From NCBI GenBank assembly GCA_022457065.1, contig JAJGBQ010000004.1, positions 4,030,001-4,094,000 on the forward strand: 64,000 nucleotides of DNA, in the 5' to 3' direction. Shown here piece after piece: positions 58,415 through 64,000 of the stretch. The DNA is from Curvularia sp. ZM96 (Eukaryota; Ascomycota; Dothideomycetes; Pleosporales; Pleosporaceae). Numbering within the stretch: position 1 is the stretch's first letter; each line of letters begins with the position of its first letter. Below the pieces are notes generated by a model. The model was not told where the DNA came from. It saw only the letters and a list, made by a program, of their open reading frames with translations, and did not search any database. The translations under genes and the position numbers were made by a program.

Positions 58415-59414
58415 ATGACTGCAATTCTCAAGGTGAAGCAATCATGGCAGGCTCTGGTCGTGGCCTCCGCCGGGCTCGGCCTGGCCCTCTACTGGCTGTT
58501 TGCTCAGCAATCAACCACGACAAACAGTCCATCTCCCTCCACCGTGAATCAACAGGACCGCCAAGACTACGAAGCAGTGCGCGCAACAGAAGACATGGAT
58601 CCCGAGGAGAGGACGTATCACGAGGGATTCATGCGCGAGGCTATCGCCATGGTAAAACAACCCTTCCGTGTGTCACGGATTTGCAGTGCACTGCAATCAA
58701 CGAGCTCACATGCTGACTCATCCTATCATCTAGGCTGAACTAGCACTCACAAGCGACGAGACACCCGTTGGCTGTGTCTTTGTAAAGGATGGCGAGATCA
58801 TCGGCCGGGGCATGAACGAAACAAATCGCACCTTGAACGGTACAAGACACGCCGAGTTCGTGGCCATTGCTAGTATCTTGTCAAAGTATCCCACCAGCAT
58901 CTTCAAAGAGACGGACCTCTATGTGACCGTCGAGCCGTGCGTCATGTGTGCGTCGATGCTGCGCCAGTATGGCATCCGAGCCGTCTACTTTGGCTGTTGG
59001 AACGAGCGGTTTGGTGGAACAGGAGGAGTGCTGACGATCCACTCTGAGTATGTCAATCTCTCTCAGGGTCCACGCTAGCGTCTCAATCACTGACTGTCTC
59101 ATAGTCCCAGCGTCGACCAACCGTACCCCGTCACCGGTGGCATCTTTCGAGAAGAAGCAATCATGCTGCTGCGAAAGTTCTATGTTCAGGAAAACGAAAA
59201 GGCCCCTGAGCCCAAGCAGAAGAAGACAAGAGAGCTGAAGACTGAGATCCTCCCCATGGATGTCCACCAGCCAAAGTCGACACCCTCATCAGATACTGGG
59301 CCGCCCGCTCAGTCAACTTCCACTGGATCGATTCCCACTCTGGCGTCTTTACCCAAGAGCGTTGTCACTGTGTCAGCCGAGTCCCGCCCAGCAACTGCTA
59401 CCCCAGTTACTTGA
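58415..59414 (+). CDS. tad2: tRNA-specific adenosine-34 deaminase catalytic subunit Tad2, with N-terminal hydrophobic extension
   Basis: Tad2 with Tad3 deaminates A34 to inosine in tRNA anticodons. Exons are 58415-58651, 58734-59047 and 59105-59414, giving 286 residues. The deaminase core (about 68-210) has the HAE motif (TRHAEFVAI: His zinc ligand and catalytic Glu) and PCVMC (two Cys ligands), then FGCWNERFGGTGGVL. The C-terminal ~75 residues are Lys/Pro/Ser/Thr-rich. Unusually, about 60 residues precede the core, including a hydrophobic stretch at about 12-29 (QALVVASAGLGLALYWLF) like a membrane anchor. An internal in-frame ATG at 58594 (MDPEERTYHEGF) would give a conventional soluble Tad2, so two products are possible. 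Confidence 0.92.
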
Positions 59415-59691
59415 GGGAACCGCTGATGAATGCATACTTATACCCAATATCAATAGATTTCCGGACAACATAACAACGAGGAATGTATATTAGCTCACGA
59501 CTCTTACCTTCAACAGGAAGGCTGTTCTTGCTGGCCAGCAGCAGAAGCTGCTACAAGAATAGGTCATGCACAGAATGAAAGACACCGCGACTTGAAACGA
59601 AAGTTGAGCGGAATAGCAGCATCGACAATGGAAATTGTGTACCTCATGCTTGCGTGAAGGCATTTATGTAGTCGTCTCGCTTGTTGAATCT

Positions 59692-60295
59692 TTACTTGTC
59701 TCCACCACCCGCGACCAGCTGAACCAGCAGGAACAGTGCAATAGCCCACCAGTACCTGCGCGATTGTTAGCACAGGATCCAACGACAATTGCAACACCAC
59801 CCACTTTTGCAAAAAGGTCTTCTCCGGTTCTTCGGAACCAAGCTTTCCTTCCGCATTCAACACAATTGGCTTGTTCAGGACTGGCTTCGGTCCGGCGTTC
59901 TTCCTCAATACCTCGACCTCTACCTCGTTCTCGCTGCCCTTTGCCCTTGTGCTGAAGCCAACGTGGAACGGCTCGCCCTTCTCATCAACGTGGATGACAA
60001 ACTTCTTGTGATATTGCTCAGAGAAACTCGCTGCCGAAGTCACAACACCGCGCCATGTGTCCGATTTCGCATCGGTAAGACCGACGCGTAGTAGGTGGTC
60101 TGCGGCGTAAGATCCCGTTGGCGGTGTATAGGAGACTAGGGTGCCGACTGGCTGATCCGCATCGTATTCGATCTGTGCGAGGGGTACGGGTGAAGCGATC
60201 GCGGCCGTGTTCCCAGAGGCGGGGACGGGGGACACGTAGACGGTCACCGAGGATGCGACTGCAAGGGGCAGCCAAATAAGTCGGGAGAGTAGCAT
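59692..60295 (-). CDS. emc10: EMC10-like ER membrane protein complex subunit
   Basis: It is predicted to be a single-pass ER membrane protein with a lumenal domain, in the complex that inserts membrane proteins. Exons are 60295-59805 and 59755-59692, giving 184 residues. There is a signal peptide at about 1-16 (MLLSRLIWLPLAVASS). The lumenal beta-rich domain includes VTVYVSPVPASG, YTPPTGSYAADHLLRVGL, WRGVVTSAASF and KKFVIHVDEKGEPFHVGF. PVLNKPIVLNAEGKL and PEKTFLQK lead into the membrane span YWWAIALFLLVQLVA, supplied by exon 2, with a short GGGDK end. The donor GTGGGT was chosen because it restores FLQKYWW; the other nearby GTs break frame. Fungal members were sometimes labelled Pho80-like regulators, which the sequence does not support. 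Confidence 0.85.
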
Positions 60296-60875
60296 GTTGG
60301 CGTATCCGTGTAAACAGCTACTGTCGGTATACCCATTGGTGTTGGAGGCTGAAGCTTGCTTGGCTAGCGTGCGGCGAATCGTATCACCGAGGAGCATTCA
60401 CCTGCATCGGACCCCCGGTTTTACAGCCCCTCTTCCTCTCTCCACGTCTTGCGAGGTGCGCAGCCATTGACTCATGCTGCTTCTCCGCTTGATCCGGAAT
60501 TACACCGATAAGTCATCTCCAAGACTCAAACCTGCCTTGGGTGGCGTTACGCGCACTCAACAGCGGCCGGCATACCAAAAGAAGTGGACCCGATTTCACA
60601 ATGCCCACCTTTCTCCAACCCTTTCGCGAGCAGATCGGCATTCAACCCGCGACCCGAGCGAGGAGTAAGCCTGATTAGATAGAAGGTCTGGGCAGCTAGA
60701 GCTGTCCATTGCCCCACCCCCACCATGCTAGAGCTTCGGGAGCTCTTATGAGCTCATCCCGCATTTACAACTGGTTGCTCAACATTGTCTTGCGGAAGTA
60801 CAAGATCTCCGCTGGTTCCCTGTTGCTCTCATTCTCTTGCACCACTGTATCTTTTTACACGCGCAAATAAACATC
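60296..60875. promoter_or_regulatory. Divergent promoter region of the EMC10-like and FGGY kinase genes
   Basis: These 580 bases lie between two start codons. I recognise no gene; a short plus-strand frame at 60474-60668 has no domain. Confidence 0.45.
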
Positions 60876-62822
60876 ATGACTCTTCCGTTCAGACAAACCC
60901 AGCACCGCCAGCAGTCGCGGCAACTGTCGACTGACCCTCGCAATGAGCTCCACCCTCAGGTCGACCACTACATTGGGATTGATGTGGGTACTGGCAGCGC
61001 CAGAGCCTGTATCATGAATGACCAAGGCGATATTGTAGGACTGGCATCGGAGAACATAGGTCTCTGGCAGCCGCAGACTGGTTACTATGTAATTCATACT
61101 GTTTCATGCAAAACATGTCGACGAAAACTAAATTAAAGCAGGAACAATCCACAACAGATATTTGGAGATGCATTTGCTCTTCAGTCCGTCGAGCAATGGA
61201 CCAACACAACATCGATCAAAACACCATCCGCGGTATTGGCTTCGATGCCACGTGCTCCCTCGCTGTCTTCAGAGACGATACAGACGAACCTGTCCCAGTT
61301 ACTGGGCCCAATTTTGACAACAAAGATGGCAACGATCGCAATGTCATTCTTTGGCTCGATCACCGACCGGTAGAGGAGACGAACAAAATCAATGCTACTA
61401 AACACAACTTGCTTCGCTATGTTGGAGGCAAGATGTCCATCGAGATGGAGATTCCAAAAGTGCTTTGGCTCAAGAACAACATGCCAAAGGAGCTGTTCGA
61501 CCGCTGCAAGTTCTATGATTTGACTGATGCTCTTACACATCTGGCTACCGGAAGCGAGAGCCGGAGCTATTGCAGTGTGGTCTGCAAGCAGGGCTTTGTA
61601 CCAGTCGGCGTCGATGGAAGTGTCAAGGGCTGGCAGGAGGATTTCCTAAAGGAGATTGGGCTTGAAGAACTGTGCGAGGACAACTTCAAGCGCATGGGAG
61701 GTGTTGATAATGTGGTTTGTCCATCACCTTGAGATTTATAAACTTCAGCTGACCCTTGGGCAGAACGGACGTTATCTCACTGCTGGTGAGCTCGTCGGCA
61801 CACTCAGCGAAAAGGCTGCACAGGAAATGGGTCTTCCGGCCGGTATCGCAGTAGGGAGCGGTGTCATCGACGCTTACGCTGGCTGGATTGGTACCGTTGG
61901 CGCCAAAGTCAAGCTCGATGAGGACACACTCGACATGGATCAGCCCAAGAACGACGTTTCCCAGGCCTTCACGCGCCTCGCCGCCGTTGCAGGAACCTCA
62001 ACCTGCCACCTCGCAATGTCTCGCGATCCCGTTTTCGTGGATGGTGTCTGGGGCCCATACCGAGACGTCCTGTTACCAGGCTACTGGATGGCAGAAGGCG
62101 GACAGAGTGCAACGGGTGAGCTACTCAAGCACGTAATCGAGACACACCCTGCCTTTAACGAGGCCGTCTCCGTTGCTGAAACCTACAACACCAACATCTA
62201 CGATTATCTCAACGAACACCTGCGCGAAATGGCCGACAAAGAAAAAGCCCCACACATCTCATGGCTCGGCCGTCACTTTTTCTTCTACGGCGACCTGTTC
62301 GGAAACCGCTCACCTATAGCTGATCCCAACATGAAGGGTTCCGTCATCGGTCTGAGCTCTGACAAGAGTCTCGATGGCCTAGCGCTCTATTACTATGCGA
62401 CTATGGAGTTCATTGCCCTGCAGACGCATCAGATTGTTTCTGCAATGAACAAATCTGGACACGTCATTTCTTCTATATTCATGTCAGGATCCCAGTGCCA
62501 GAATGGCCTGCTTATGGAGCTCATGGCCACGGCATGCGACATGCCTGTTCTCATTCCGCGGTACGTACATGCCGCCGTCGTGCATGGCGCAGCTATGCTG
62601 GGCGCAAAGGCTGCCAGTACAGACAAGGATGGCAACAGTGAGCCACTATGGGACATTATGGATCGGCTCAGCAAGCCTGGTAAGACAGTGAAGCCGTCGG
62701 GTGACAAGGCAGTCAAGAAGCTGTTGGATGCCAAGTACAAAGTCTTCTTGGAGCAGTGCGAGGGACAGCAAAGGTACAGGAACGAGGTTGACGCTGCCAT
62801 CCAGGGATGGAAGAACAACTAA
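60876..62822 (+). CDS. FGGY-family carbohydrate kinase (ribulokinase-like, YDR109C type)
   Basis: It phosphorylates a pentulose or related sugar with ATP in the cytosol. Exons are 60876-61088, 61142-61714 and 61764-62822, giving 614 residues. The N-terminal actin-fold phosphate-1 loop is YIGIDVGTGSARACIMN (about residues 32-48). The second segment has GIGFDATCSLAV and WLDHRPVEET with the substrate-binding region. The C-terminal actin fold begins in exon 3; AGTSTCHLAMS, GYWMAEGGQSATG and the adenosine-site FMSGSQCQNGLLMELMA and VVHGAAMLGA are visible. This pattern fits the FGGY subgroup with yeast YDR109C and human FGGY, reported as D-ribulokinase; the substrate is inferred from that group only. 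It converges with the RNA-binding-protein gene across 306 bases. Confidence 0.92.
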
Positions 62823-63128
62823 AGTAGTGCGTTGGTGGAAAGCCGCGTCCGGTCGGAAGTGTAATTAGAAGTATACTCTAGATATCATGTCCTATCTTGA
62901 CAATCTTCACAAAGGTCATGTTTGATGTTTGTTTCACGCGGTCCCACGCTCATGTTGCCAAAGTTAAAAAGCCATCTCCCTGGTTTGTCAATCCGCTTCA
63001 TCCATGTGTTGTGGAAACCAGAATCTCCCTTGTTTTTTTAGAGTATTTTTTTGCTCGTCGCTGTCGTTCGTGAAAGGGTATCGTACAGGGTAAATTCGAA
63101 GAAGATTGTTCTGAGTGGTTCCAGGCGT
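62823..63128. other. Convergent 3' region of the FGGY kinase and the RNA-binding protein
   Basis: These 306 bases between two stop codons are T-rich toward 63040. Nothing else is recognised. Confidence 0.5.
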
Positions 63129-64000
63129 TTAGAAACGGCGGCGGGGTCCTCGTGGCGGCTCTCGGCGGCCACTCTCGTTGAAGCCATATCGGCCATCTTG
63201 GAAACTGCCAGATCGTGCGCCAGTATCAACGTCCATGTCGTCGACTGACTGGGTGAGGCGAGCAGGTGGTGCTCGGGACATCGACAGATGAGTGCTCGCA
63301 GGGACGTCCTTCATGTACACGTAGAGGAGTCTGCCATCAGCCTAAAAAAAATGTGTTAGTCTCGTTTGGCTTCAAGGGTCGCTTCTGCTGACCTTTTGGT
63401 TGTTAAATGTCGCAATGACGTTTTCGGCTCCCTCCCTGGTCGCAAACTGAAGCTCCACCATAACTGTTGGGCTCGCAGACAGGAGCTTGCATCCCAGTGT
63501 CTCTCCTCCAATGGGGCTCATGACGGCCTCAATGTCCGCAGCTGTTGTTCCAGGCGCAAAGTTGCTTGCGATAACGGTGCATGGTCCTCCATTGGCAACA
63601 CCACGAATGCTGATGCCCGCGCCGTCATTGCGAGCCCGGCCGATAGAGGCAAACTTGTCGAACGCTTTAGTGTTGCGCTCCACTTGCGATGTCGAGGCCG
63701 TTCGTGGAAGAGAGTGTCTGCTATTGGCAGCGCGGGGGTTGTTCAGCTTATGGAGATCATGCTGCCATTTTCCGTCAATGCTGCCGGCTGGCTTCGCACT
63801 CGCTGATCGCTTTTGAACGCCGGCGCTGCCGTTGATCCGGCTGAGCAGAGATGGCTTCTCAGACTCCACGCGCGACTTTGCACCTGCGCCAGATGCGTTA
63901 GCTTTCCGTCCTCGGCTTCCACCGCCGAGAAACTGCTGGGCGATGACCTCGTTCTTCTTCTTCTCCCGCGTCTGCTTGACGAAGTCATCGAACGATACAG
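63129..64000 (-). CDS. RNA-binding (RRM) protein, Mlo3/Yra1-like candidate, 5' part outside the window
   Basis: Two exon segments are in the window, 64000-63393 and 63341-63129 (intron 51 bases), about 273 residues ending in TAA. The open frame continues to the right edge, with no start codon seen, so the gene is incomplete here. The visible start SFDDFVKQTREKKKNEVIAQQ leads to a basic Gly/Arg stretch. A divergent RRM-like domain follows (GGPCTVIASNFAPGTTAADIEAVM ... VELQFATREGAENVIATFNNQ, joined by the splice to ADGRLLYVYM). The tail has an RxGF/RRREPPRGPRRRF basic end. Overall this resembles Mlo3/Yra1-type mRNA-export adaptors, but the assignment is tentative. Confidence 0.78.

Overview
The window is nuclear DNA of a filamentous ascomycete (Pezizomycotina). 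Protein-coding genes are cut by short introns (mostly 47-91 bases) with GT..AG ends. Several products are fungal-specific families (HacA, DUF3292, Aim21, Tvp18, PNP/NB-ARC/TPR NLR). The gene set and the many short-intron, proline/serine-rich proteins suggest Dothideomycetes, probably Pleosporales; this is an inference from general resemblance, not from a search. Exon structures were built by hand from reading frames, splice sites and family alignment from memory.

Layout. 0-10 kb: hacA (UPR bZIP factor with a non-spliceosomal Ire1 intron), a tiny three-exon gene at 3.1-3.5 kb, a gene-free stretch with a MITE-like element at 5.0-5.2 kb, then UTP21 on the minus strand. 10-18 kb: VIP1 (inositol pyrophosphate kinase/phosphatase), divergent from UTP21, and a secreted GH3 glycosidase. 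18.4-28.5 kb: about 10 kb that is nearly gene-free, holding one conserved acidic protein (23.7-24.5 kb) and a 50-base GT microsatellite. 28.5-37.5 kb: NDC80, a FAR1-domain DNA-binding protein, and a divergent P450/methyltransferase pair. 37.6-44.5 kb: a tail-anchored-like protein of unknown role, a SAP-domain protein and a DUF3292 membrane protein. 45.9-51.7 kb: a secreted FAD-linked oxidase and a 1219-residue NLR-type protein (PNP, NB-ARC, TPR) interrupted by a very acidic tract encoded by 183 bases of pure purine. 52.5-64 kb: AIM21, TVP18, TAD2, an EMC10-like protein, an FGGY-family sugar kinase, and a partial RNA-binding protein running off the right edge.

Most genes are housekeeping: ribosome biogenesis, inositol pyrophosphate signalling, kinetochore, actin patch, Golgi, tRNA editing, ER membrane complex. 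They are neighbours rather than a pathway. The accessory-looking parts are the P450/methyltransferase pair, the FAD oxidase and the NLR. The NLR is the best candidate for an unusual system. The best mechanistic detail readable directly from the DNA is the hacA Ire1 hairpin.
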